A DNA stretch of 64,000 nucleotides from Devosia submarina. Lineage in GTDB: Bacteria; Pseudomonadota; Alphaproteobacteria; Rhizobiales; Devosiaceae. The translations under genes were made by a program, and so were the position numbers. Location: the NCBI RefSeq assembly GCF_003056345.1, contig NZ_PYWB01000005.1:264866-328865 (forward strand). The letters are read 5' to 3'. The notes under the pieces are model-generated. The model saw only the letters and a list, made by a program, of their open reading frames with translations, did no database searches and had not been told where the DNA came from. Shown piece by piece: positions 56,843 through 64,000 of this stretch (positions within the stretch are counted from its first letter, which is position 1; each line of letters opens with the position of its first letter).

Positions 56843-58600
56843 TCATGTTGTCACGATCGCTTCGACGTGGTGACCAGGAGCGATGGTGACCAATTGGGGA
56901 TTGCTGTTAGGGGCTAGGCCCGTCTGGATCACGGTGAGGCGCGGGGTTTGGGAAGCGATTGCGTCTGGAGTGAGGAAGGTGCGTTCGCGTTTGTCGCGCG
57001 GGTTGGTGGCGGGGATCGCGTCAAGGAGTGCACGGGTGTAGGGGTGTTGGGGGTTGGCGAAGATCTGATCGGTCGGCGCCTGTTCAACGACGCGACCGCG
57101 ATACATCACGACGACGCTGTCGGTGAGAGATTTGACGGTGGATAGGTCGTGGCTGATGAACAGCATGGAAAGGCCCATCTCGGCCTGCAATTGCTTGAGG
57201 AGCCCGATAATCTGCGCCTTGACCATGACGTCGAGGGCGGAGGTCGGCTCGTCGGCCACGAGAACAGATGGTTCAAGGATCAGGGCGCGGGCGATGGCGA
57301 CGCGCTGGCGCTGCCCCCCGGACAGCTCATGTGCGTAGCGGCTGCCGAAATTGCGCGGCAGGCCAACGCGTTCCAGCCAATCCAGCGCCTTTTCGGTTTG
57401 CCCGCGGCCCGAGCCGACCCCATGGATGTGGAGCGGTTCGGCGATGATCTGGCTCAGCGTCATCATGGGATCGAGGGCGGAATAGCTGTCCTGGAAGACG
57501 ATCTGCATGCGCCGGCGATAGCTCTTGAGATCGTCCGAGCCCAGGTGCGAGATGTCGGCGCCATCGACCAGGATTTGCCCGCCACTAGGTTCGGTCAAGC
57601 GCATGGCCATGAGGCCCGTGGTTGTCTTGCCCGAGCCGGATTCGCCGACAAGGCCGACGATCTGGTTGCGCGGCAAGACGATGTTGACCGGCTGCACGGC
57701 GTGAAAGTCGCTGTAGGTGGTGAAAAGCCCCTTGCGGCGCTTGATGCGAAAGGTTTTGGCCAGAGCGCGCAGTTCAAGCGCGGGTGCGATCTTTGTATCG
57801 ACTTCGCGCGAGCGCTCGAAGCTCGTGTGCAGGCTCGCAAGGAGGCGCTTGGTGTAGTCGTGCTGCGGCGCATCAAAGATTTGCTGCACTGGGCCGTGTT
57901 CCATCACCTCGCCATTGAACATGACGAGGACGCGATCAACGGTTTCGGCGATCACGCCGAGGTCGTGGGTGATCATGATCAGAGCCATGCCGAACTCGAC
58001 CTGCACCTTCTTGATGAGTTGCAGGATCTGCGCCTGGATGGTGACGTCGAGTGCGGTAGTGGGTTCGTCGGCAATCAGGACCTTGGGGCGGCAGGATAGG
58101 GCCATGGCGATCATGGCGCGCTGCAGCATGCCGCCGGATAGTTGGTGCGGGTAATAGCTCAGGACATCGCGCGCGTTCTTGATCTCGACGCGGCCGAGTA
58201 ATTGCTCGGCCTCTGCGAGCGCTTGCTTCTTGCCGACCTTGCGGTGGGCGAGGATGGTTTCGGCTATTTGATGGCCGATGGTGAAGACCGGGTCGAACGC
58301 GGTCATCGGATCCTGGAAGATCATCGCGGCGGAGCGACCGCGCAGGCGGGCAAGATCTTCCCGGTTGGCCTTGAGAACGTCGATGTTGTCGAGCTTTAGC
58401 CTTCCGGCAGAAACATTGGCAGTGGCAGGCAGAAGGCGGAGAAGGGCGGCGCAGCTGACGGATTTTCCGGAGCCGGATTCGCCCACGATGCCGAGGCTTT
58501 CGCCTTGCTCAAGCGTAAAGCTGACCCCACGCACTGCATCGATCTGGCTGCCATATTGGCTGAAGCTGACCTTGAGATCGGCAATTTCGACGAGGGGCAT
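56843..58600 (-). CDS. fused double ATP-binding subunit of a peptide-type ABC importer (DppD-DppF type)
   Basis: A 585-residue protein with two complete ABC ATPase domains. Domain 1 (about 1-265): Walker [10 protein letters not shown], signature LSGGMLQR, Walker [13 protein letters not shown]. Domain 2 (about 285-545): Walker [10 protein letters not shown], signature LSGGQRQR, Walker [13 protein letters not shown]. The YTKRLLASL and [10 protein letters not shown] segments after each domain are typical of the Dpp/Opp oligopeptide family. ATG at 58600 gives the natural [13 protein letters not shown] opening. It lies between the binding protein and the permeases in one operon. Confidence 0.93.
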   Translation of the reverse strand: MPLVEIADLKVSFSQYGSQIDAVRGVSFTLEQGESLGIVGESGSGKSVSCAALLRLLPATANVSAGRLKLDNIDVLKANREDLARLRGRSAAMIFQDPMTAFDPVFTIGHQIAETILAHRKVGKKQALAEAEQLLGRVEIKNARDVLSYYPHQLSGGMLQRAMIAMALSCRPKVLIADEPTTALDVTIQAQILQLIKKVQVEFGMALIMITHDLGVIAETVDRVLVMFNGEVMEHGPVQQIFDAPQHDYTKRLLASLHTSFERSREVDTKIAPALELRALAKTFRIKRRKGLFTTYSDFHAVQPVNIVLPRNQIVGLVGESGSGKTTTGLMAMRLTEPSGGQILVDGADISHLGSDDLKSYRRRMQIVFQDSYSALDPMMTLSQIIAEPLHIHGVGSGRGQTEKALDWLERVGLPRNFGSRYAHELSGGQRQRVAIARALILEPSVLVADEPTSALDVMVKAQIIGLLKQLQAEMGLSMLFISHDLSTVKSLTDSVVVMYRGRVVEQAPTDQIFANPQHPYTRALLDAIPATNPRDKRERTFLTPDAIASQTPRLTVIQTGLAPNSNPQLVTIAPGHHVEAIVTT

Positions 58601-58661
58601 GGGCAGGCCTTCTGAAAAGGCCTCCCGGGATGAGCCGGGAAGCCGAAGTTTGGAGGACGGA

Positions 58662-60266
58662 CTACTGCTTGGTGATGTGGGTGAAGAAGTAGTGGGCCAG
58701 CCGGTCGAGCGGGGTGAAGCCGAGGGCATTGGGCTGGGAGCCTTCGCCGCCGATCTCGTCCGAAATCACGGCAATGGTCACCGGATGCACCAGCGGCACG
58801 ATAAGACCTTGGTCGATCATCACCTGCTCGGCCTGGGCATAAAGCTCGACGCGCTTTTCCCAATCGCTCTCGCTGTCCGCCTGGGCGACGATCTCGTCAT
58901 ATTCGGGAACGAAATAGCCGTGGCGACCGCCGTTGAAGAAGATGCCGTAGAAGTTGGACGGATCCAAATAGTCGTATTCATAAGGCGCGATGAAGATGTT
59001 GTTCTTCTTGGCGCGCAGGCCATCCATCCATTCGGGTCCGGGCAGGACACGGATGTTCATGGTGATGCCCAGAACTTCCTTGAACTCGGACTGCAGGTAT
59101 TGCGCCATGGCCGGCACGATGGCGCCGTTGTAGCCGCCTTCCTCGCGATACCAGATCTCGATTTCCGGGAAGCCTTCGCCATTGGGGAAGCCTGCATCGG
59201 CCATGAACTGCTTGGCTTTTTCCGGATCGAAGGTGGCCTGGGCCACAACAGACTCATTGTAGCCGGGATAGCCGGGCGGCAGGATCGAGCCGGCCGGGAT
59301 GGCGATGTCCTTGAGCACGGTGGAGGTCAGCTCGTCGCGGTCCACGGCGTGGTAGAAGGCGCGGCGGACATTGACGTCGTTGAATGGGGCCGCATCGAGG
59401 TCGTAGGAGATGTAGGACGTCGCGAACACCGCGTTCTTGCGGATACCGTCGGGATAGCGCTGCGTGGCGACCGGCACCTGCCCGGTGTTGAGGAAGGAGT
59501 AATCCGCATCGCCGGCGAGGAAGGCCGGGAGGCCAACTTCGGGGGCGTTGAGCGTGGGGTCGAGCTCCAGCCGGTCAATCTGGGGCGACCAGGGGCCGGT
59601 ATAGGTGTCGGATTTGGTGAAGACGACCGAGTTGTTGGATTTTTCCCAGCTCTCGATCTCGAACGGGCCGGAGGAAACGATGGAGTCAACATTGAGCGCC
59701 CAATCGTCGCCCAGTTCATCCACCTTGTGCTTGGGAACGGGATACCAAAGGCTGGTGACGGAGGGGAAATAGGGCTTTGGCGCGATCGTGGTGACCTCGA
59801 TGGTCTGGTCGTCTACGGCCTTGAGGCCGAGCGTCGACACATCGGCCGTGCCTTCGGTGACTTCCTTCCAGCCCTTGATGCCGCCGGCGAAATCCCAATA
59901 CCAGGCGAAGTCATAGCCTGATGTGGCGGCGCGCTGGAGGGCGAAGATGTAGTCTTCGGCAGTGAGCGGTTCCCCATCGGACCAGACGAGCCCGGAACGC
60001 AGCTTGAAGGTCCAGGTGAGCCCGTCTTCGGACTGCGACCAGGATTCTGCTGCCATCGGGGTCAGCTCGAATTCCTTGTCGAAAGTCGCGATGGGAATCT
60101 GCAGCAGTTCGGAGCCGGTGCCACGGTCATAGACTGTTTTCATGTAGTCCATGTACGTGCCCGTCGTGCTGCCGCTCGGTGCGACCACTGTTGTCTGCGC
60201 CAATACCGGCGCAGTCAGGGCCGTCGCGACGGCAAGCGCGCTGGCGATTTTCAGCAAAGCGTTCAT
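58662..60266 (-). CDS. ABC transporter substrate-binding protein, family 5 (peptide/opine type)
   Basis: A 534-residue periplasmic protein: signal peptide ending PVLAQ (about residue 24), then an SBP_bac_5 domain with ESWSQSEDGLTWTFKLRSGL near 73-92 and NDVNVRRAFYHAVDRDEL near 296-313. GGAGGGAG precedes the ATG. Family members bind peptides, nickel, haem or sugars; the presence of a class V PLP enzyme suggests an amino-acid derivative or peptide. First gene of the operon SBP, ATPase, DppB, DppC, PLP enzyme, GntR. The 274-bp gap upstream (60267-60540) holds nothing I can name. Confidence 0.92.
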   Translation of the reverse strand: MNALLKIASALAVATALTAPVLAQTTVVAPSGSTTGTYMDYMKTVYDRGTGSELLQIPIATFDKEFELTPMAAESWSQSEDGLTWTFKLRSGLVWSDGEPLTAEDYIFALQRAATSGYDFAWYWDFAGGIKGWKEVTEGTADVSTLGLKAVDDQTIEVTTIAPKPYFPSVTSLWYPVPKHKVDELGDDWALNVDSIVSSGPFEIESWEKSNNSVVFTKSDTYTGPWSPQIDRLELDPTLNAPEVGLPAFLAGDADYSFLNTGQVPVATQRYPDGIRKNAVFATSYISYDLDAAPFNDVNVRRAFYHAVDRDELTSTVLKDIAIPAGSILPPGYPGYNESVVAQATFDPEKAKQFMADAGFPNGEGFPEIEIWYREEGGYNGAIVPAMAQYLQSEFKEVLGITMNIRVLPGPEWMDGLRAKKNNIFIAPYEYDYLDPSNFYGIFFNGGRHGYFVPEYDEIVAQADSESDWEKRVELYAQAEQVMIDQGLIVPLVHPVTIAVISDEIGGEGSQPNALGFTPLDRLAHYFFTHITKQ

Positions 60267-60540
60267 TCAGCTCCCTCCTTGTTGCAGAGCCAGTCCTCTG
60301 ACGTTCCGGAGATCATCCTCGATGTTGCCCCGGTGGTTTGCGCCGCTCCTCGACGCTGGCGGGCTCCCCTCGAAAACCGCCAATGCCATATGTCTGACAA
60401 ATGCGCTTGGCCTTGGCAAGCGGGTCTGTCCGCCTAGCCAAAGCCGAGTCGCTTCCTGGATCACTCCGAGGGCAAATATTTTATCCGCAACTCCCCCGCG
60501 GCCTGTTCGTTTTGCCCAGACGAAACATCAGGAGTGCCTC

Positions 60541-61047
60541 ATGGCCAAGGAACACCACGACAATGACAAGACTCCCGAGGAAGCGCGTGATCGCGTCTGG
60601 GAGCTCGCCAAGAAGATCGATTTTTGCATGTTCACCACCTGGGATGGCGAACGCCAGCGCAGCCGGCCGCTTTCCGCCCGCGTGTTCCGCGAAGAGCATG
60701 CCATTTATTTCCTGGTGGACGAAGATGGCGCCAAGAATTCGCAGGTGGAAAAATTCCCCTTCGTGTCGTGCGCCTGGGCCGACAATAGCGGCCACAAATA
60801 TGTGGTGATTTCCGGTTCCGCCCGCGTCACCAATGATCGTGCCAAGATCAAGGAGTTGTGGAACGACTTCGACAAGGCCTGGTGGGACGACGAGAACGAT
60901 CCATCCATTCGCCTCCTCACCGTTACCCCCGAGGACGCCGAGCTGTGGGACAGCCCCAACCAGCTTGTTGCCACCGCCAAGATGGCGTTTGCCGCTGTGA
61001 CCGGCGCTGCGCCCGAGATGGGCGACAACGAAAAGGTCAACCTCTAG
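60541..61047 (+). CDS. pyridoxamine 5'-phosphate oxidase family protein (general stress protein 26-like)
   Basis: A 168-residue split-barrel flavoprotein. RVWELAKKIDFCMFTTWDG and SRPLSARVFREEHAIYFLVD are typical of the general stress FMN-binding group, as are KYVVISGSARV and the DFDKAWWDDENDPSIRLL segment. AGGAG lies 7 nt upstream of the ATG. It probably binds flavin; a specific reaction is not known. Confidence 0.83.
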   Translation: MAKEHHDNDKTPEEARDRVWELAKKIDFCMFTTWDGERQRSRPLSARVFREEHAIYFLVDEDGAKNSQVEKFPFVSCAWADNSGHKYVVISGSARVTNDRAKIKELWNDFDKAWWDDENDPSIRLLTVTPEDAELWDSPNQLVATAKMAFAAVTGAAPEMGDNEKVNL

Positions 61048-61108
61048 GCAGAGCTTGAACCAGTGCTGGGACTGGCGCATTGAAAGGGCAAAGCAAAGGA
61101 GCCCTCTC

Positions 61109-61435
61109 ATGCGCCTTCCCCTCTTTATTGCCGCTGTTGCGCTAGCACTGCCTACGGCCGCCAGCGCTGCCGAACCCACTGCCCGTGTCTCGGGCAATAT
61201 CGCCGTTCGCTCCGGCCCGGGCACGGAATACCGCACCATCGGTCGCCTTGAAAACGGCAGCCGCGTTTCCCTCGATTATTGCACGCGCGATGATCGCTGG
61301 TGCCTGGTATCCGGCACCGGCTGGGTCAACGCGTCCTATCTGGTCGGCTGGTCCGCCAAGATCCCGGTCACGCCGTTCCGGTTCCTGGGTTCGCCGAACT
61401 GGGACGATGATCGGCGCGACCGCTCGATCTGGTAA
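61109..61435 (+). CDS. small secreted SH3-domain protein
   Basis: A 108-residue protein: signal peptide (MRLPLFIAAVALALPTAASA), then one SH3_3 domain with IAVRSGPGTEYRTIGRLENG and the Cys pair in DYCTRDDRWCLVSG. AAAGGAG lies 8 nt upstream of the ATG at 61109. The WVNASYL ending of the domain matches the SH3 protein at 47841-48275. Confidence 0.8.
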   Translation: MRLPLFIAAVALALPTAASAAEPTARVSGNIAVRSGPGTEYRTIGRLENGSRVSLDYCTRDDRWCLVSGTGWVNASYLVGWSAKIPVTPFRFLGSPNWDDDRRDRSIW

Positions 61436-61451
61436 GGATCAGGGCGGACGC

Positions 61452-61934
61452 GTGACCGACTGGCAAAAACTCGATGAACCCCTTACCGGCGGCTGCCAAT
61501 GCGGCGCGGTGCGCTACAAGGTCGGCGTGCAGCCGATCAATGTGCACCTTTGCCATTGCCGCATGTGCCAGAAGGCGGTGGGCGGGCCCTTTGCCGTGAT
61601 TTGTCCGGTGCTCAAGACGGACTTTGTGGTGACGCGCGGGGAAATTGGGTGGTTTCACAGCTCGGCCGTGGCGCGGCGAGGCTTCTGCCGCGATTGCGGC
61701 ACGCCGCTCATTTTCGACTAGCCCGATTATCCCGACATCGGTGTTTTGGCGGGTAGTTTCGACCAGCCCGATCGCGTGCCGCCCGTGGTGCAATATGGCA
61801 TCGAAAGCCGGGTGCATTGGTGGCACGGGATCGAGGATTTGCCGGGCGACCAGCCGACCTATGCCGACGATCCAGAGGGCATGCTCCCGCGCATCCAGGC
61901 CAGCAATCGGCAGCATCCGGACCATGACACGTAA
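61452..61934 (+). pseudogene. GFA family gene interrupted by an in-frame amber codon
   Basis: A 160-codon frame from GTG 61452 to TAA 61932-61934 encodes a glutathione-dependent formaldehyde-activating (GFA/CENP-V) zinc protein: GGCQCGAVRY, CHCRMCQK and CRDCGTPLIFD give the three Cys clusters. Codon 90 is TAG (61719-61721), where relatives commonly have Tyr before PDYPDIG. After it the same frame stays open for 70 codons with family-like sequence (GVLAGSFDQP, HWWHGIEDLPG). So one base change explains the break. It is a recent pseudogene, a readthrough gene, or a sequencing error; the upstream fragment keeps all zinc ligands. Confidence 0.8.
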
Positions 61935-61943
61935 GACTTGGCG

Positions 61944-62225
61944 TCAGTAGCGAACGGGGCGCTTGGCGATGATCTCGGCGATGCGGTCGGTATCGGCGGC
62001 GGAGAGATAGCGGCCGCGCTCCAGGATTTCGAGCGTGTATTCATTGTAGGTCAGCCCCAGCGCCTCGGCGCGGCGGGCGCGCATGACGGCGATGGCGTAG
62101 GGCGCGTCGAAGGCCTTCTTCTTGGCAGCGGACCATTCGAAGTAGTTGCCGATGCCGTTGGGACCCCAGGGGCGGGGATCGTCATCAAGCGGCGGGCCAC
62201 CATTGCTGAGAGGGGCGTCGGACAT
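61944..62225 (-). CDS. small conserved hypothetical protein
   Basis: A 93-residue hydrophilic protein. The core FEWSAAKKKAFDAPYAI and EALGLTYNEYTLEILERGRY looks like a conserved helical domain seen in Hyphomicrobiales proteins, but I know no function. ATG at 62225 was chosen over 62318 because the added N-terminus is Pro-rich and runs into a repeat. Convergent with the GFA remnant. Confidence 0.6.
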   Translation of the reverse strand: MSDAPLSNGGPPLDDDPRPWGPNGIGNYFEWSAAKKKAFDAPYAIAVMRARRAEALGLTYNEYTLEILERGRYLSAADTDRIAEIIAKRPVRY

Positions 62226-62311
62226 GGGGGGAGCATGCGCCGGTGCGGGCGGGGTGTCCAACGAAGGATTTTTATTGGGGTGATTGGGCGGGGTTATGGA
62301 GAGGTTGAAGG

Positions 62312-62420
62312 CCCCCACCTAGCCTCCCCCTGGGAGGGGGAGGGATTAGATAGAGTTTGCTGCGGCGTTTGAGAGCCACTGAGTTGTCCCTCCCCCTCCC
62401 AGGGGGAGGCTAGGTGGGGG
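62312..62420. repeat. 34-bp perfect inverted repeat pair (type D)
   Basis: The sequence at 62312-62345 (starting CCCCCACCTAGCCTCCCCCT) is repeated as its exact reverse complement at 62387-62420, with 41 bp between. It would form a very stable hairpin just before the DUF559 gene. Confidence 0.85.
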
Positions 62421-62465
62421 TTCACTTCCCCACCTGTAATGCTACTCTCCCCTTGGAGGGTACTC

Positions 62466-62816
62466 ATGGATGATCCGATCAGTTTCGCCCGCAAGCTGCG
62501 GCGGGAGCAGACGCCGGCCGAACGCCGGTTCTGGCGCTTGCTCGAGCCCTGGCGCGAGCGCGGCTGCCACTGGCGGCGGCAGGCGCCGATTGGGCCCTAT
62601 GTAGCCGACTTCGTCTTCAAGCAGGGCAAGCTGATCGTCGAGATCGATGGCGACAGCCACTATCATGATGCGGGAATGGCGCATGACGTCCGGCGCACGG
62701 ATTATCTGACTGGGCTCGGCTATCGCGTGGTGCGGTTCACCAACAGCGATGTGCTCGGGAATAGCGAAGGCGTCTACGACATCTTGCGCGGCCTACTCGG
62801 CGAGCCCGACCGCTGA
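62466..62816 (+). CDS. DUF559 endonuclease-domain protein (Vsr-like fold)
   Basis: A 116-residue protein of the PD-(D/E)XK-like DUF559 family: REQTPAERRFWRLL at the N-terminus, IGPYVADFVFKQGKLIVEID (D and E of the putative active site near residues 48-62), GDSHYH and the final GYRVVRFTNSDVL. Usual length. Family members are found singly near mobile DNA; the function is not established. Its 3' end is copied in degraded form at 62956-63040. Confidence 0.82.
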   Translation: MDDPISFARKLRREQTPAERRFWRLLEPWRERGCHWRRQAPIGPYVADFVFKQGKLIVEIDGDSHYHDAGMAHDVRRTDYLTGLGYRVVRFTNSDVLGNSEGVYDILRGLLGEPDR

Positions 62817-62824
62817 ACTTTCTT

Positions 62825-63084
62825 CACCTCCCCCTTCCAGGGGGAGGCCGGGTGGGGGTGCTTGCCTCACACGCTTGGGATTAGGCCGACCACCGCAACC
62901 CCCACCTAACCTCCCCCTGGGAGGGGAGGGATGGATCGAGGCTGTAGCCTATTCTGGTTCACCAATACCGATGGGCTCGAAAGCGGCGAGGGCGTCTATG
63001 ATGTTTTGCGTGGCCTGCTCGGCGAGCCTGACAGGCTGAACCCTCTTCACCTCCCCCTCTCAGGGGGGGCCGGGTGGGGTGCTT
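62825..63084. repeat. cluster of three type D palindromes
   Basis: Copies at 62825-62862, 62899-62933 and 63045-63084, each of the CCTCCCCCT...AGGGGGAGG form. The outer two carry GGCCGGGTGGGG rather than GGCTAGGTGGGG and flank the DUF559 fragment. Confidence 0.65.
62956..63040 (+). pseudogene. degenerate duplicate of the 3' end of the DUF559 gene
   Basis: Bases 62956-63040 match the last 85 bp or so of the gene at 62466-62816 (protein FTNTDGLESGEGVYDVLRGL, then LGEPDR), and the similarity continues into the following palindrome (62825-62862 versus 63045-63084). A one-base insertion at the stop region abolishes the stop. The rest of the 62817-63292 gap holds only type D palindromes. Confidence 0.75.
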
Positions 63085-63292
63085 ACTAGCGTCTGTGCTA
63101 ACCCGCGATGCCGATCTAACTGCTCTGGCGAGGTGAGGGGCGAATCGAGTGGGGCTTGTTACTGTTCTTCCCTTTTCTTGAGAAGGTATGTGGTAATATT
63201 CAGCGAGGTTCTTGCATCGTCCACCAACGCATGCTTGTGGAACTCTCGACAAATGACTCCACAAGTCAGGCCAATTGGTACACCGTTCCAAC

Positions 63293-63817
63293 ATGCGTAT
63301 AGGTCAAAGAATAGACTCGTGGCTGTCCCGCTTAGAGTGGCGTTGGTCCCTGAGCAATCTTGTATTAGGCGTCTACTTGGTAGTGTCGACAGCGTTACCC
63401 GCGTGGGCAGTTAGTGTGATGAGCACTTTTAACCACTTCGCCCCAATGTCATGGGTCTTAGCAGGGTTTCTGGGTCTTGTTGTCGGTTCTTCTAGCTATG
63501 CGGCTGTGGCTTGGGGGTACGGCCGTTTCGTAAATTCCAAGTATAACAATCAGCTCTTAGCCAAATCTGGCTATGTCGACCCAATGTCAAAAACCTTCGA
63601 AAATAAGCGCATCTTTCTTGCCGAGTTTTGCCTTCCATCTGAGCCGCACATAGACGGGAAGGCCTTTATCAATTGTGACATTGTTGGGCCGGCTAATGTG
63701 ATACTGCGTTACAACAATCAGCTAGCTGATCACAAACTTCCGATATGTGATGCGGTGCTTGTCCGCAACGACATGGAGTGCGCCCCGTTTCACCGGACAG
63801 GCGGCGATTGGGTTTAA
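63293..63817 (+). CDS. hypothetical two-helix membrane protein, 3' end replaced by an IS element
   Basis: A 174-codon frame, more AT-rich than its surroundings. Membrane helices at about residues 20-42 and 52-76 precede a soluble region with KAFINCDIVGPANVIL and ICDAVLV. I recognise no named family. From about codon 161 (base 63774) the sequence TGGAGTGCGCCCCGTTTCAC looks like the end of an IS3-family element, so the last 14 residues are probably IS-encoded and the gene is truncated. ATG at 63293 is used; a TTG six codons earlier is possible. Confidence 0.5.
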   Translation: MRIGQRIDSWLSRLEWRWSLSNLVLGVYLVVSTALPAWAVSVMSTFNHFAPMSWVLAGFLGLVVGSSSYAAVAWGYGRFVNSKYNNQLLAKSGYVDPMSKTFENKRIFLAEFCLPSEPHIDGKAFINCDIVGPANVILRYNNQLADHKLPICDAVLVRNDMECAPFHRTGGDWV

Positions 63818-64000
63818 GCACTGAGGCGCAGGAACTCTCGTGGTGAGCGGAACTTGAGCCCGGAGTGCGGGTGAACCTCACAGTAGTCCTCGATCCATCC
63901 TGGCAGCAAGGCGAGGATGGTGTCGGCGTCTGGGAGGATTGCGGTCGAAGCGTAGTCTCGCTTCAGGGTCTTTACGAAGGCCTCGGACATGCCATTGCTC
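63774..64000 (-). mobile_element. IS3-family insertion sequence, right end (continues past window)
   Basis: The transposase 3' end lies at 63814-64000 and a TG-starting, probable terminal inverted repeat (TGGAGTGCGCCCCGTTTCAC) at 63774. The other end is beyond the window, so length and target duplication cannot be seen. Confidence 0.7.
63814..64000 (-). CDS. IS3-family transposase OrfB, C-terminal part (runs off right edge)
   Basis: About 61 residues on the minus strand ending at TAA (63814-63816). SNGMSEAFVKTLKRDYA and VHPHSGLKFRSPREF match the end of the DDE integrase core of IS3/IS2-type transposases; the final catalytic Glu is in MSEAFVKTLK. Only the C-terminal end is visible, so integrity of the rest is unknown. 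Confidence 0.85.
   Translation of the reverse strand, partial: SNGMSEAFVKTLKRDYASTAILPDADTILALLPGWIEDYCEVHPHSGLKFRSPREFLRLSA

Noticed and set aside
62300..63090. Regularly recurring GC-rich repeats resembling a CRISPR array
   Set aside because: Copies are palindromic, in both orientations and irregularly spaced, with a gene between them; there are no equal-length spacers or cas genes.

Overview
The window looks like chromosome of a GC-rich alphaproteobacterium of the Hyphomicrobiales, most like Devosia or its relatives. This rests on the gene families (rhizobial-type PstA and PstC, DUF6600 and DUF1236-like secreted proteins, the glgPBCA-pgm-glgX cluster, the SDR-uvrC-pgsA-moaD-moaE neighbourhood) and on promoter-like sites matching the alphaproteobacterial general-stress sigma factor EcfG (GGAAC, 16 bp, CGTT). 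The species assignment is inference.

Layout. 1-9.2 kb: the N-terminal part of an OmpA-like acidic surface protein running off the left edge; a YjbQ/TSUP pair; a SIMPL protein; an FAH-family dehydratase plus ketoglutarate-semialdehyde dehydrogenase pair (last steps of a Weimberg-type sugar-acid route); and an MFS_3 exporter. 9.2-15.6 kb: a complete phosphate regulon pstS-pstC-pstA-pstB-phoU-phoB on the minus strand behind a clear Pho box. 15.7-24.8 kb: IclR regulator, tRNA-Ile2(CAU), two secreted proteins, a CHASE-GGDEF-EAL protein, LysE exporter, nucleoside hydrolase and Kef-type antiporter. 24.9-36.8 kb: a glycogen operon glgP-glgB-glgC-glgA-pgm-glgX ending in a translationally coupled CpdA-like phosphodiesterase. 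36.8-43.3 kb: small proteins, a MarR/branched-chain aminotransferase pair, moaE-moaD-pgsA, and an aromatic-feedback DAHP synthase gene. 44-52.6 kb: uvrC, a pteridine-reductase-like SDR, EamA exporter, SH3 protein, two regulators, a DUF1007-NicO fused metal exporter and hemH. 52.8-60.3 kb: a peptide-type ABC importer operon with a class V PLP enzyme and a GntR regulator. 60.5-64 kb: small stress-type genes, then a decaying accessory region with a GFA gene broken by an amber codon, a duplicated DUF559 fragment, many GC-rich palindromes, an AT-richer membrane ORF and the end of an IS3-family element.

Most notable non-coding structures: (1) a classical transcription attenuator in front of the DAHP synthase gene, with a leader peptide carrying six consecutive codons Phe-Trp-Tyr-Phe-Ser-Tyr, a 1:2 pause hairpin, a possible antiterminator and a rho-independent terminator; (2) an orphan EcfG-type promoter followed about 110 bp later by a rho-independent terminator, with no convincing ORF between them and CUCC-containing sequence, which predicts a general-stress small RNA of about 130 nt; (3) a second perfect EcfG-type promoter upstream of the OmpA-like gene; (4) several families of dispersed palindromic repeats, one present as two 92-bp copies 41 kb apart.
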